Assembly (NCBI RefSeq): GCF_030867095.1
Contig: NC_081824.1
Span: 240,995,219 to 241,059,218, forward strand
Direction: 5' to 3'
DNA length: 64,000 bases
From: Alligator mississippiensis
Taxonomy: Eukaryota; Chordata; Crocodylia; Alligatoridae
Translations under genes and position numbers: made by a program
Shown: one piece after another, positions 34,690-47,779 of the stretch
Layout: the number at the start of each line of letters is the position of its first letter
Position numbering within the stretch: the stretch's first letter is position 1
Notes under the pieces: model-generated
Told to the model about the DNA's origin: nothing
The model's input: only the letters and a program-made list of their open reading frames with translations
The model's database searches: none

Positions 34690-36190
34690 TGCCCAGAAGA
34701 GATTAGCCCTTTTCCACTTGCATTTCTAGCCACAGGAGGGAGGTGGGGGGAGCCTGGAAGCTCCTGCTAGTCAGTTTCTTCAGCATACATTTAAAAAGTG
34801 GAGTCCAGCTTCACCCTTCCATCATATCTGGCAATGAGAAGGGCAGAGAGGAACTAGCTCACCCAGTAGGGTCTAGCTCTCTCGGCCATATAGTGAACCA
34901 GGACGGACGTACAGTGATCAAGACAAGACTACTGCTGCTTGCAACAGGTGGCTGCTGCAAAGATAATGGGTCAATACCGAAATAACTCACATCTGGGCCT
35001 CAGCAGCAGCTCTCCTAAACTTCCAACCACCTGTAGGTTTCAGTGCTGTCTAAAACATCTTTCACACCCACAGGTGACAAGTCATGATTTGCAGGGCTGT
35101 AGTTGCTCAGGCCCAGTATAAGTGCTCCAAACATGGAAAATGAGCCCAGAGTATGTACGTCAGAAGACATCAATGGTAGAAGGTAATTAGAGCATAGAAC
35201 CTTTCACAACCTCCATCCCTGCTTGAAGGACTTCACCTTCCAGTACTGTCCCTTTGTATAGTAAAAGTGTCAGGAAAAGTTGAAGGTCAGAGGAGGAATG
35301 AGCTGTGTCCAGCGTAGCACTGAATCTTCTTGCATTTATGCCATAATCACATGTCCCTCACCATGGGCAGAGCTAAGATTTTGAAAAGGGGGGGGGGGGG
35401 GGGGGTTCAGATGGTGTTGTGTATAAATCGCCTATAACATATTCAGCTAAAGAAAGAATCCTAGGAGCTTTACTAACATGCTAGGGGCCTACAGCTGTAT
35501 CATTCAGTTTAAGATCAAAGCAAAAACAAATATAGCTTGATTGTAATGTGCATTCATATGCTAATTATACATTTTGTATTAGAAAACAGCAACAATAATC
35601 AAAAAGTATTGTTTCATTAATACCATAATCATTAGAATTAAATGTACATCTCCCTCAGATTAATAAAACAAAATCAAGCCTTCTTGAGCATCTTGACAGT
35701 GCATCCAATACTTCACTGAAAGTTATTTACACACCTGAGTTAATGTTCAGGAATTAGCCTGGGTTTATAATTTTAGCTAGAGTTAAAAGTAGTCTGCAGG
35801 GCTGCGAAATAGGAGCTACATTACTAGGAGGAACTAGGACAGCAGAATTGCAGAGGAAAGAATAGCTTGATTAGTGGAACATTACTACAACAGAAAGCAG
35901 CAAGGGTCACCTGTGGAAAGAAAGTCACCTAACACCTGTGGAAAGAAAAGTTTTGAAGGAAGCAGGTATATTATAATGAGCCATTAAGTTAAGTTAATCC
36001 CTCACTACTGCCTGAATATAAATGCTGCTGCTAATTGCCAGACAGTTTGTTTTAAACTTTGGCTGGACTGGGGATCAAGTTTGGGGGGGGGCTGCCCCTG
36101 CCCTAGATCCACCTCTGTTCCCTCACCCCAATCCTAGACAGACCATTGGCAGAGTTTGTGCCAGGTCATCACCCAGCACTAAACAGGCCT
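34690..36190. other. Intergenic, with a long G run
   Basis: No gene was recognised. A G run of about 17 is at 35389-35405. The 35400-36000 part is AT-rich and unique-looking. Confidence 0.45.
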
Positions 36191-36259
36191 TGGGAAGGGA
36201 GAGTAGCCACACTTCATGCTTGCTGTCAGATGCAGAAAGCCACAGTCTCCCATTGCCCC

Positions 36260-36523
36260 CATCTCCAAGGTTACCACCAACAGTCAGAGAGGACTATCTG
36301 GAAGAGTTCTCTCTGACTCAAGAGTTCCATGGGCCAGCCAAGAGCAAGGCACTCCTGGATTTGGTTCTGGCCAAAGAGGACAATCTAGTGAACAACCTGA
36401 GGACTGAAGGGAAGCTAGGTGACAGTAACCATGAGATGATCACTTTCTCCATCCACCTTAAGACAGGGAAATCAATCAGTAGGGTAGGAATCCTTGATTT
36501 TAAGAAAGCTGACTTTCTAGATT
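36260..36523 (+). mobile_element. CR1 endonuclease C-terminal fragment
   Basis: The + frame reads ALLDLVLAKEDNLVNN, then KLGDSNHEMITFSI and VGILDFKKADF, the conserved end of the CR1 apurinic endonuclease domain (LLDLVL...GxSDHE...DFRRADF). It ends abruptly at a Harbinger-like terminus. Confidence 0.85.
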
Positions 36524-36525
36524 AG

Positions 36526-36562
36526 TCTACTGCGCAGTAAAGCATCTCATGTAATTGCACCC
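36526..36562. mobile_element. PIF/Harbinger terminus
   Basis: The complement reads GGGTGCAATTACATGAGATG then CTTTACTGCGCAGTAG, matching the left end of the 9409 element. The other end was not found, so this is a partial copy or the border of an element containing the adjacent CR1 piece. Confidence 0.6.
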
Positions 36563-36724
36563 TGTAAGTCTCACTAGGACAGATGGAGTTATGCTTCAAC
36601 TCCTTCCTCTCAGATAAATCAAGAAGGCTTGAGAGGGGCAGCTCTTCCTCTTGCACAAGGATCCTTGTTTGTGGTGTCTGCAGTTCATCCCCAACATCTC
36701 TCTTTAATAAGTTCCTTAGGTGAG

Positions 36725-36990
36725 ACATAAAATGATAGGGTTGAAAAAGGCCTAAGTCTTCTGGTTTAAACCCCTGCATGAATGCTGCTTCTAAGTACTA
36801 CATAGTTTGGTCTCCAGTGCCCCCAGTATAACCATGTACCATATAAAGCTGTGCATTAGCCTTCAGCCTCCCACCTTCAATCACCTGACTACTGCCCATG
36901 TGGGAGCAGTCAAGATGAGAACACATTAACCCCCCCTTAGTAAATGGTCTTGCGTATTGTAAGGATTCATTCAAAACTGAGAGAATTAGC
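36725..36990 (-). mobile_element. CR1 3' region, degraded
   Basis: The complement resembles the CR1 tail (GGTTTAAACCAGAAGACTTA, then TTTCAACCCTATCATTTTAT), a degraded form of the TTCCAGCCCTATGATT end. Non-coding. Confidence 0.5.
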
Positions 36991-39900
36991 ACTCAGGGAG
37001 GGAGAAAAGAAAAAATATGTATTAAACATCTTCTCAATTATTTTAACTACACTTGTATTCAATATTTCTAATTCTCTTTCTTTGAGAGAGCTCATGGGAT
37101 ATGGACTTCTTGCCCTACAAACTCCACCCCTTTGAACTAGCTTTGCTGCCCAGCTTTGTGACCACTGCTCATTTTAATCTCAACAACTCTTAACCTTTAC
37201 CTTTAAAAGGTGGGTTTAAAGGGTACGAGTGGCCAGAAGAGTTACTAGCTACTTCTAAAAAGCAGTTTTCAGAAAGAAAGCACTTTGTCATCTTCTTAAG
37301 TGCCATACTCCTCAGTCCTCTTTGCCAACATGTGAATACATCTCACTTCTCATAATCTACATGCACTTAACATAAAGGATAGGAATAGAGTAAGTTTCAC
37401 TGATCTGGTCACAGCTGTGCACTACTGGGATCTGAGCAGCTGTGGCATCAAGAAACTTCTGTCCCCTTTTCTTTTGTTACTATACCCAGCCAGACTAAAA
37501 TAGAATTTTGACACCTTGAAGTTGGATCACTTGAGTGCGCTATACCAAGGGCTAGCCCCTTAACCTACCTGAAAGGTACAGGTGAATCAGTACATGGAAG
37601 CCCACCTATTAAAGTGAGTAGTCTGACTTACTTTCTTTTGCTAGTATATAGGAGTAACTCAATAGCTATTCCTTTACTGTAGAGTAATTCATCTTATACA
37701 GCTCTATAGCTGTACTGCGTGGGATTGAGTCTTTAAAAGCATCTCATTACAGAAGTACTTTGGTCAAATGAGAGATCCACAAACACCCTACCTAAGATCT
37801 TCAGACTGTCAGGCATCTACACTTGTGCCTGAAGTTCACCAATGTACATATCCAAAGGCACTGCCCTCTTGACTACACTGAGTATCTAGGCAGCCATCTC
37901 CTACTGAAAGTCTCTTCATGATTCATGAGCTAGGCATCCTCACTTTCCATTCTCATGTGAGGGCTTTATCTGTATGTTTAACATACACCAGCGGCACTGA
38001 GATCAGCACACAGGGTACCTTCTACAGTCACTTTCATTCAATAAGATGGTGGGGGGGCAGTTTTGTATAATAGCCTACTGTCCTAGGGACAATACACCTG
38101 CCAAGAAAATGGAAGACCTGGGTCCTTGAACATCTTCAATCCAAAAGGGGTCCAAATCCACTGCTCTCACTTCCCAGATGAGAGCTTTAATGACTTGACT
38201 AAAGACTAGGTTAGGAGTTGAGGATGGAGAAGGGGTGGGGCAGGTCAGTCTCCACCCTCTTGTTGAAGCTGGCCAAGAAATTAAAGAACCATACCACGGT
38301 TGCCTCTTCCTCCTCCTCTTGAAGCCACCTATGGAAGACAAAATTGAGCCTGTTCCCTAACAGATTCCCTGCCATTGCAGTGGCCAGGGAACAGATGGCA
38401 CCCTTATCTCTTCCAAGACAAATCGTAGGCCTAAATAATACAGCTGCCTTGTGGCTGTGGTACTACAGCAGGCAACACATGTTCTGGAGGACACTTTTGG
38501 AGAAATGGCTACCTGAAAACACAGGGGGCTACATGCTGGTGAGGAGGTCCCACCTACATTCTTATATGCCCATCACCTGTTCATGGAAGGAGAACATCAG
38601 TGCCTAAGATGAGGCAGGTGTTTCAACTTATCAAGTCCAGTCTTATGTCAGTGCTTAGTGCACAGAGGCTCTTAAGTCCAGGAGACAATAGGATTGCAAG
38701 TGTATATGCATGTACACTCTTCCCCTCTGGACTTTTCCATACTGACCGATTCAGGTGTCCCCCTGCTCAACATTGTGAATCACAATCCTGGATGCCCAAG
38801 TCGCTTTTAAAGGAGAGAAGATTTTGGTATCTCTCAGGTTTGTGAATTCCATTTCCAGAGCTAGGCACCTAACCCTCAAGTAAGGGAACACCTGGATTTT
38901 GAGGGGGAAGGGGGGGGGGGTCTCAACACGGTGGTTCTTCAGCTAAAGTCAAAAGCACTGCACAGTTTTACACAGAAGAGCAAGAACAAATTATCATCAT
39001 CTCTTATAGTATACAATCTCTATGTGTAATTAATTATTACTATTGTATTTCATAGCCAATGGGGAATATTAGCCTTATCTAAACAGAATAGTTTTACTTG
39101 TAAATAATTTAAAAGGGCAATAGAAATCATTTGTCTCTGGCATTTTCTCAAGTTTAAAATTCTTTACTCTGCAAGTTTAATTTGTACAAAGGCCACTGCA
39201 CAAACTCCGCTGCCCCTGTGCTTTAAACTCAAATAGACAAGAACAACAGGTAACTTCAGAAGGAATTTTGGGGGGGTGGGGAAGACATGGAAATAAGATG
39301 CTGCTTATGCTGGCCCAAAATGACCAATATGTGGCACATGTGTCACATACCCCACCCAGCCAGGGGCAGGAAGAAGAGTGGAGGAATCCAGCAGGGACTG
39401 ACAGCAGAAGTCAGGCAGGAAGCAGACTGGAGCATTGGAGAAGAGGTAAGAAGCAGCCAGCAGAGGGACAAGCAGGAAGGAAAGCATGCTGGGGACAGAC
39501 TCAAGTCAGGGAGGCAGACTCAGCAGAGATGTGAGCACACCAGGGACTAAGGCCCTTGGTAGATATTAAAATAATTGTATGATGGGAATCTCATCCCCAG
39601 TTTCAGCAACTACACATCTTGCCATGCCACACATGCATAGCAGGACATGCAATTGATTGAATTAAAGGACTGATCCCAATCACACCACTGGGTGTAACAA
39701 AGTTCCCATCCAGAAGGGCCCAGGGCCACTGAACTCCACTCCCCCAAGGGAGCTTAATAGTACCCCACACCCTTCCATGCAGCTGGGCATAGGCAAGCCT
39801 GACTGATTGGCTAGCAGCACACCAAACCCCAGCTGGGTACTCCAATGTAAGTCTCTCTACCCAGCACATGTCACTTTGGCTGGGGTAGGTGGTAGAACCA

Positions 39901-41388
39901 GAGCAGCAAGCAGTACTCTCCATTCAAACAGAGCTTTATCTTCCACAAAGGGGTTTCATAATATCAAGCCCCATTTCAGGGCAGCAGGACCACAGAACAG
40001 AGCAGCAAGCCCTTGGCAACAAGGAGCAATGGGCTCCTCTAGAGCGGGCCTTGTTCCCAGCCCAGCATTTATCACTGTTGGCTGACATAGGTCGTAGAGT
40101 CCCCAGCTGAGAAAACAGACTCGCCCAGGGCTAGGTAGTAATTCCCCTGGATTGTTTTGCCAGTGACTAAAACCATTAACAATTTTGGGCATCACTTAGT
40201 GTTTAATAGTCAAGGTTTTCTTTAAGGTTGTGTATTTGTCCCTCCCCATTAAAAACCATGTTATAGTGGAATGCTGCTTGTAAGTGGGGGAAAATTTGCT
40301 CACCTTTAGAAGGTCCAGTTAAAGTTGGTGGCACTCTCATACCTTGAACTTAGCTTGCAGCACACTTGCCAAAAAATTTGGCCACCAATATACTATACAG
40401 CCTGCCAAGGGATTTTATCTAGCTTGCAGCAGGTCCCTCAGCCCCACTTGGCCCAGGCACACAGTGGGGTTGGGGTGAAGTGGTAGCTGGATTCCACTTC
40501 CCAGCAGCACATGCTTCTTCCAGCTCCCACTAATAGTGTCATCACCATCAACCCCAGCTCCAGCCCTGCTGCCCAGACACCCCGTCCCATTTGTTCCGCA
40601 GCCACTGCTGGGGGCACCGGCTAGAGTGGGGTCCCAGAGACCAGCCCAGGATCTGTGAGGGCAGGGTGCACTCAGCTGGGTGGATGGGATGGGGTCATTG
40701 GCAAGTGGGTAGCAGCATCTGGGAGGAGGATGGACAGGTGGCCAGGGCTGTGATCTTAGGACAGTGACAACACAGGGCCCAGGGCAGAGCCATGATCCAC
40801 AGCCCATACATCTCTGCAATGGGTACTGGTTCCACAGGCAGGGATGTGCCAGGAGCAGATTGTAGCTCTGCCCTAGGCCCCAGCCCCAAGCTGTCACCAC
40901 GCTAAAATGCAGACCCCAGTCTTGGCCACCTGTCTTGCTTGTGGATACCACTTCCCATCCACCCAATCAAGCACACCCCACCTGCAGGAGTCCCAAGCCA
41001 GTCTCCATGGAGACCTCAGGGCCAGGATTGCCTAAGTAGAGCCACTCAGGGAATTTTGGTGAGCTGTTTTGGAGGGGGGAGGGGCAAAAGAGGTTCAGTT
41101 TGCTGACCCAGCCCACAGCAGCTCACCAAGACTTCCAAAGCAGCCTTCCAGCACAAATAAAATTGCTCACCCTTGACTTAAGAGCCCCTTTCAGCCACAC
41201 CTCCAGACAGTTCTCATGCCAACAGATAGTAAAAATCTGGGCATTTAAGAAAGAAAAAAAAAAAAAAAAAAAAAAAAAAGTCAGTTTCTAGGTGAGAGAT
41301 GCACCTTATAGACTAATTGAATCAGAAATGAGCTTTTGTAAGCCCAGATCATGAAAACTTATACATCTCCAATTTAGTCAGTCTAGAA
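36991..41388. other. Intergenic, no recognised gene
   Basis: A long mostly unique stretch. Short open frames around 38075-38845, 39268-39550 and 40415-40966 show no domain. An A29 run lies at about 41251-41279. Part of 39560-40420 may be an unclassified repeat, but I cannot name it. Confidence 0.4.
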
Positions 41389-42437
41389 CAGGGGTGGGCA
41401 AATTATGGCCTATGGGCTGGATCCAGCCAGCCAACTGATTGGACACGATCCACAGGCAGGCACCTCCTAATTGATTGGATAAGGCCTGCAGCACTGTGCA
41501 TAGAGGCCAAACTCCACACAGGGTAATCCACGCCGCAGCCACCGGGGTACTGCTCAGCTTCCCCCCTCCCAAGCACCTCCTTCTGCTGCACTGCTCTGGG
41601 TGGGGGGGGGGGGTAGCTGCATCAGGCAGCTCCTTCCATAGCGCATGGGACTTCACCTCCTAGCCACCTTCCTCATCACATGGGGTGGGTGGAGTGTGTG
41701 TGGCCACCTGCAGGCATCCAAGTGGATGGAAGGCAGCTGGGAACTGCAGTTGGAGCCCCGCCATGCTGTGGCTGGAGCTGTCCCGCACCCCAACCTGGAG
41801 CAGTGCAATAGGGGCAGGAGAAGGAGCCAATCAGCACCTGGACATCTACAGCCATACAAGGAACAGCCCCACTGGGAAGCTGCGCATCCTGGTCAGGGCC
41901 AGGGCTGGAGCTGGCAGGCGCAGGTGGAAGCAAAAGCACAGGCTGCCCTGGGCAGGAGCAGGAAGGATGTGGTAGAAGTAAGCACGTGGAAGCAAAGCCC
42001 AGGGCTGCCCCCACATGCAGAGCACCACAGGAGCAGCCGTGGGCCAGATAAGGGGGGGGCACAGATCACACCTGTGCCACCTAGGTGAGCTCTGCTGCAC
42101 ATTCCCTGTCCCCCCCCCCCATCCTTCCCACCACTGCTGGCCAGCTCCCAGGACCTAGCACACAGGCAGCCCCCCTCCGCCATATAAAAGAGTAAGACTT
42201 TGTTGTTATCTTTTTTTTTTTGAGTAGTGTATATAGAGGTGATTGCATAATAGTTGAAATAGGACAAAAACATTTTTTTGAAGTAATATTGTTATAGAAG
42301 ATTTTTTAATATACAATTTGTTTCTTTCATCTATAAATTTGTCAAAATGATCTCTTCTGAAAGATTGTGTGGGCAGCCCTCAACAGCTCACCAAAACTCA
42401 TTAAGTGGCCCTGCAGCCAAAATAGTTGCCCACCCTT
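41389..42437. mobile_element. hAT non-autonomous element (copy C)
   Basis: The termini CAGGGGTGGGCAAATTATGG and TTGCCCACCCTT are inverted. The flanks GTCTAGAA (41381-41388) and GTCTACAA (42438-42445) are an 8-bp target duplication with one mismatch. It is the same family as 7423-8791 by its ends and by the AT-rich right third. No transposase. The interior is GC-rich. Confidence 0.87.
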
Positions 42438-43106
42438 GTCTACAAGGTCCAAATCCACCCTACTTTATGCCTGATTTTGGACTAATATGGCTAACTTGCT
42501 CCCTTTCATCTTGCCATAGTGCCAGAGGAACAAACAGATTAATACAGGGCAGTTTACTCCTCCCCCCTCCTGTCAAAGGAATCTGCTCATTGCCAGAGAA
42601 CTGTCTTTCCCTTAGGCAGAGAACTTCCTGTCCTTTCGTTCCCTCCATAGCTAAACCAATCAACAAGCCTTCTATCATTCTTTCGTACAAAACTCTACCA
42701 CATGCTAACAGAAGTAAGAGGGCTTGAGGGGATCATATTAGTGGCTCCCTAACCAGGACCAAACAAGCTGCACACACCCACAATAGATTCAGACAGTTGA
42801 ACCCTTACCTCCCAAGTTCAGGCAACAGAAATCAGTATCATCCAAGACAGTGGTTCTCAACACTTTTTATACCAAGACCCATTTGTAAACATTGATGGGC
42901 AGTCCCAACCTCGTAAATAGTTTAAGTAGAAACTAGCCACCTGGCCCTGTCAGTGCCCATCCCTCCCAACCCACTGCCCTAGCCCCCCAGTATGTGGATG
43001 TATGGGGGAGACATGCACCCCCCACTGAAGCAGCCCCTTGCAGGATGGAACTCTGCCAGCCCACAAGTGAAGACTCACAGCTTCCCACATTTTTCCTCCT
43101 TCAAAG

Positions 43107-43311
43107 CATTGGTTCCCAACCTTGGGGCGCAACTCAAAATCAGGGTTGTGCAAACGGGGCCACCATGCACAAAGGGGGCAATGGCAGCTCCCCTACCCCT
43201 GTGCTACCACCACACTCCGCTCCCAGCATACCCTGCAGCGCCACATTGGGAGGTCCTGTGGTGTGGCCAAATTTAGAGAGTTGCAGGAAAAAAAAAAGTT
43301 GGGAATCACTG
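43107..43311. mobile_element. hAT-like MITE nested in the 42848 element
   Basis: It begins CATTGGTTCCCAACCTTGGG and ends AAGTTGGGAATCACTG. The flanks CTTCAAAG (43099-43106) and TTTTAAAG (43312-43319) match at six of eight positions. It is 205 bp with an internal A run; non-coding. Confidence 0.75.
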
Positions 43312-43384
43312 TTTTAAAGACTAACCAATTTTTAAAAGTTTGTTGATCCATTTTTAAAGTTTATTCACAACCCTTTCATAGGTC

Positions 43385-44019
43385 CCCAGCCCTCTGGAGC
43401 TTTGCAACAGGTACGAACCTCTTGCAGCCCCAGTAGAGCCTGTAGAGTTGCCAGCTCCTGCAGGCAATGCAGGCTCACATCTTTAGCTACCATCCCTGCT
43501 CTCCCTAAGGCCACTCATACGACTGAGGGCACAATCTGCCACCCCAATCCCTTAGTCCAGGAGGTCTGCTGCTTCCCAGGAGCCTGTATCTCGGACGTAG
43601 CCAAGAGGATCCCAAAAAACTTATCTGGCCCACCGATTACTACCGTATGCTCCTTATCCATGTGGGCACGAATGACACGGCTCAGAGCAATCCCATCCAG
43701 GTCATGAGGTGCTACCAGGCTTTGGGAGCAGGACTTAAGGGGTTGGGGGCAAATGTGGTGTTTTCCTCAATCCTTCTGGTTCCAGGCTATGGGCTGATTA
43801 GGGAGAGGAGGACTGAGGTCGTCAACTAGAGACTGTGGTGCTGGTGTCATCGTGAAGGCTTCAGCTTCCACCATCACAGTCCACTCTTTGGCGAGAGGCA
43901 GTGGTCTGCTGGGAAGAGACAGCCTCCACCTCACTCCACTAGGGAGGAGGCTCTTCTCAGCCAGACTGCTTGACCTACTCAACTGGGCTTTAAAACTAAG
44001 CCCGCCGGGGGATGGGTGG
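43385..44019 (+). mobile_element. CR1 LINE (+), ORF1 part with SGNH esterase
   Basis: The + frame reads LLIHVGTNDTAQSNPIQVMR, then GANVVFSSILLVPG and the downstream WCWCHREGFSF, which match the SGNH-type esterase domain of CR1 ORF1 proteins (block with HVGTND). The preceding segment contains GACISDVAKRIP, also from ORF1. The domain is interrupted by a stop and a frameshift. This is the 5' part of a CR1 that resumes at about 47780; between them lies an opposite-strand CR1. Confidence 0.8.
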
Positions 44020-45180
44020 ATTTCATAGACATTAGGGCTGGAAGGGACCTCGGAAGACTGAGTTCGGCCCCCTGCCCAAGGGGCAGGAAGTCAGCTGGGG
44101 GTCTTAGGATCCCAGCAAGATAAGCATCCAAATTTCTCTTGAAGGCGTTCAATGTAGGTGCTTGAACCACCTCTGGTAGCAGGCTATTCCAGAACTTGGG
44201 GGCTCAGACAGTGAAGAAGTTCTTCCTTACGCCCAGCCTGAAACGGTCTTGCAGGAGTTTATAACCATTCAACCTTGTCATTCCTTGGGGTGCTCTGGTG
44301 AACAATCGTTCCCCCAGATCCTGGTGAGCACCCCTGATAAAAAACTTAAAGGTGGCCACCAGATCACCCCTGAGCTTACGCTTTTCCAGGCTAAAGAGTC
44401 CCATAGCTCTCAGCCTGTTGTCGTAAGGTCTGTTTTCCTGACCTCTGATCATGCACATGGCTCTCCTCTGCACTCAAGCTTCTCCACATCCTTTTAGAAT
44501 TGTGGAGCCCAAAACTGGACGCAGTACTCCAGCTGCGGCCTCACCAAGGCCAAGTACAATGGAAGAGTTACGTCCTGGGATTTGCTTGAGAAGCATCTAT
44601 GGATGCAAGGCTGTGTTTTGCTCGCTTTACTAGCCGCAGCATCACATTGAAGGCTCATGTTCATCTTGCGGTCAATCATGACCCCCAAATCCCTTTCATC
44701 TGTAGTGCTAACCAGCGTAGCACTGCCAAGCCTATAAAAGCATGCTGCAGGTTTTTCCTCTCAAGGTGGAGAGCCTTGCATGTTTCGGTGTTAAACGCCA
44801 TCAGGCTCTCAACCTCCCATTTCCTAAACCTGTTGTCAGCCTAGATCGCCCTCCTGTCCTCAGGTGTGGATGCTTTACCCCAGAGTTTGGTATCATCAGC
44901 AAACTTGGCCAGTCCACTTCTGACTGCAATGTCCACATCATTAATGAAGATGTTGAACAATGTAGGTCCAAGGACAGTCTTGGGAGACCCCACTGGTCAC
45001 AGGGCACCACAACAATTTACTTCTGTCAATTACTACCCTCTGGGTCCGACCACAGAGCCAATTCCTCAGCCAGCGAATCGTGGTGGACCCGAGGCCGCAG
45101 TTGGCCATTTTTGCCAAGAGGCGATCATGAGATACCTGATCAAAGGCTTTTTTGAAGTCAAGATATAGGGCATCAATCTC

Positions 45181-45792
45181 CTATCCCTTGTCCAGGTGAT
45201 AGGTCATCTGGTCATAAAAGGAAATGAGATTGGTCAAGCAAGACCTACGGGCAACAAACGCGTGCTGGCTATCCCTCAGGATGCTGCCATCGGTCAGTCT
45301 TTTAAGAATGGGCTCTTTAATCATCTTTTCTAAGACCTTCCCCGGGATAGAGGTCAGGCTGATGGGCCTGTAGTTAGCCAGATCCACTTTCCTCCCTTTC
45401 TTGAAGATGGGCACCACATTAGCCTTCTTCCAATCTTCAGGCACTTCACCAGAGCACCAGGAGTTCTTGAAGATCCATGCCAGGGGCTGGGCTATGATGC
45501 TAGCCAGCTCCTTGAGTACCCTGGGGTGTAGGCCATCAGGGCTGGCCAACATGAAAGTGTCCAGCCTCTCAAGGTGTTCCTTCATGAGGTCAGCATTGAT
45601 GAAGGGTAAGGAATCTCCCTCACCCAGGCCTTCCCGCCCCATTATGGGCAGGGGCATCCCATGGGACTGGTGAAAAACCAACGGAAAGTACACATTTAGC
45701 AAGTCGGCTTTTTCCGGGACGTCAGTTATCAGTTGTCCCATCTGGTTTAGCATGGATCCAGTGTTGCCCTTGCTTTTCCTCTGGCTCCCCAC
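45181..45792 (-). pseudogene. CR1 reverse transcriptase, N-terminal half open frame
   Basis: An open frame of 203 codons containing the linker (ADLLNVYF), the RT fingers motif LDTFMLASPDGLHPRVLKEL and the block VVPIFKKGRKVDLANYRPIS. In an active CR1 this forms the N-terminal half of the RT that copies the element's RNA at a nicked target. Here the FADD catalytic block lies in another frame downstream (44891-44905), so no full enzyme is encoded. Confidence 0.85.
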
Positions 45793-45796
45793 GTAT

Positions 45797-46351
45797 CTAA
45801 AAAAAGAACTTATTATCCTTGATACTTGTAGCTAGTTGGAGTTCAGTCGCAGCCTTGGCTTTCCTGGTTCTCTCCCTGCAGGTCTGAACCAGTGCACAGT
45901 ATTCCTCCTTGGAGGTGGATCCAGACCTCCATCCTTTGTAGGTCTCTCTTTTTAGATGAGGGAAGTCCGCTAGTTCCCTGCAGAGCCAAGGGGGCTGCTG
46001 TGCCCTTTTGCTGCCTTTTCTCTGAGATGGGATAGACTTCGCTTGTGCGTCCAGGATCGCTCCCTTGAGGAGCAACCACTTGTCCTGAACTCCCCTTCCC
46101 TTTGGGTCATGTTCCCTTAGGGCCTCACTGATCAGCCTCCTGAGCTTGTCAAAGTCAGCTTTCCTGAAGTTGAGGACTTCTATATTGCTGACCGACTTGC
46201 CAGCTTTATGGCAGATGGTGAAGGTGATCAGCTCATGGTCATTGTCACCCAGCCTCCCTTTGATCATTAGGTTGCTGATTAGGTTGTCCCCCATTGCCAG
46301 TACCAGGATGAGCAGTGCTTTACCTCTTGTCAGCTCATAGACTTCTTGCAT
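45797..46351 (-). pseudogene. CR1 endonuclease C-terminus and linker open frame
   Basis: An open frame of 184 codons with LILVLAMGDNLISNLMIKGR and LGDNDHELITFTI (the SDHE-type catalytic motif region of the apurinic endonuclease), then VLNFRKADFDKLRRL and the basic linker. It is in the correct order between the endonuclease fragment (46496-46700) and the RT open frame. Confidence 0.85.
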
Positions 46352-46495
46352 CAGAGCTCATCCACACGAGAGAAAGCTTAGCAACCGTTCAGATTTGGCT
46401 GAGCGCTCTCCCCATGAGATGTCTGGGTAGTTGAAGTCTCCTATGACAACCATGCATCCAGAGCATGCAGCCTCAGCCAATTCCCTGGCGAACTC

Positions 46496-47395
46496 CTAGT
46501 CAAGCTCTTGATCCTGGGCAGGAGGTCTGTAGTAGATTCTTACCATTGTGTTCCCTTTGCTATGTTCCCCATGGAGTTTAACCCAGAGGGTCTCCAGCCA
46601 TCCACCCTGGGCACCAATGTCAGCTTGCGGGGATGCATAGCTTTCCTTGATGTAGAGAGCTACACCCCCACCTTTTTGTCCACTCGATCGGAGCAGCAGA
46701 TTGCCCCCTCTGTCCTCCTTAGGATGGAGTCTCCCACGACAAACTTTGTGTTTTGTCTTGGGGAGAGCGGGGCTGGTAGCTACAGTAGTGCCCATGTTGC
46801 CTGCGGGAGCTGGCAACTCAGCAGGCTCTGCTAGGGCTGCAAGAGATTTGTACCCATTGCATAGCTCTAGCGGGGCAGGGGCCTTGGGGCCCTTGACCAC
46901 CTTGGTCCATCCCCTTGGCTGGACAGAATGGGAGGTCCCCAGGTCCTCCCTTGTCCTGGAGGGAGACCATGGTCTATCCTTTGTCTCCCAGAGGAGAAGG
47001 GCCTGGCAGGAGGAGTCAACCTCCTGCTCACAGTCCCTGATGGCACGCAGTCTCTGGACGGTGGTGTGGAGCTCCTCCAGCTGGCACACCAGAGATCCCA
47101 AAAGGGAGCAGACACCACAAGGGAGGTGGCTATGCTCCTGGGCCCCAGAGCCTGAAAAAGCGATAGTCAGCCCCCACAGCAGAGAGCCAGGGGCTCCATC
47201 TGTGTGGAGCCCAGAACCATGGGCTCCGTCTGGGTAGAGGCCTCTGAGGAGCCGGGGGGGAGCGGGCGCAGACCCCAAGGGGACCCTCAGGGTGTGGCGC
47301 ATGCCCATCCATGTCATGCCACTGGTGGGCTGGCTACAGCTGGGACTGGCTTCCCTAGGGTGGGGGTGCACAGGCAGGGCCTCAGGCCCTCCCAC
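46496..47395 (-). pseudogene. CR1 ORF1/endonuclease deletion fusion
   Basis: A 299-codon open frame whose first two thirds derive from ORF1 (coiled coil around residues 108-136) and whose last 60 residues are endonuclease (GGGVALYIKESYASPQADIG ... VRIYYRPPAQDQELD). The junction, near 46675-46700, lies where ORF1 reaches its first SGNH block and the endonuclease sequence begins at RVDKKG. An internal deletion has thus joined two different proteins. The frame is probably fortuitous. Confidence 0.75.
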
Positions 47396-47779
47396 TCACT
47401 CTCCTGCATGAACTCTGTGCTAACTTACGCGCTGGGCAGACAAGCACACCTGTTTGTGCACCCTGTTCACACGACTCCCTAGGGAGCTTGGCAAAGTAGG
47501 GCCTGGTCCCCCCCCCCCCCCCCCCCCAAGACCCTCACTAGTCCACTCAGATGCCTCCTCCTACTGTCTGGAGTTAACTCCCTCCCACCACAGGCCCCGC
47601 TTACCTCTGGCTGTGCTGGGGGTCAGTGGGGTGCTTTCACCCATGTGTCTCTTGCCACTCCCAGAGCCTGGTTTTTTTTTTGGTTTGGCGGGCCCTTTTA
47701 AACTGCACGCATGGTTAACCACCAATGCAAAGCCCGCTGGGCAATTACTGCATAACCAGCAGGTTAGGGCACCCAAGGG

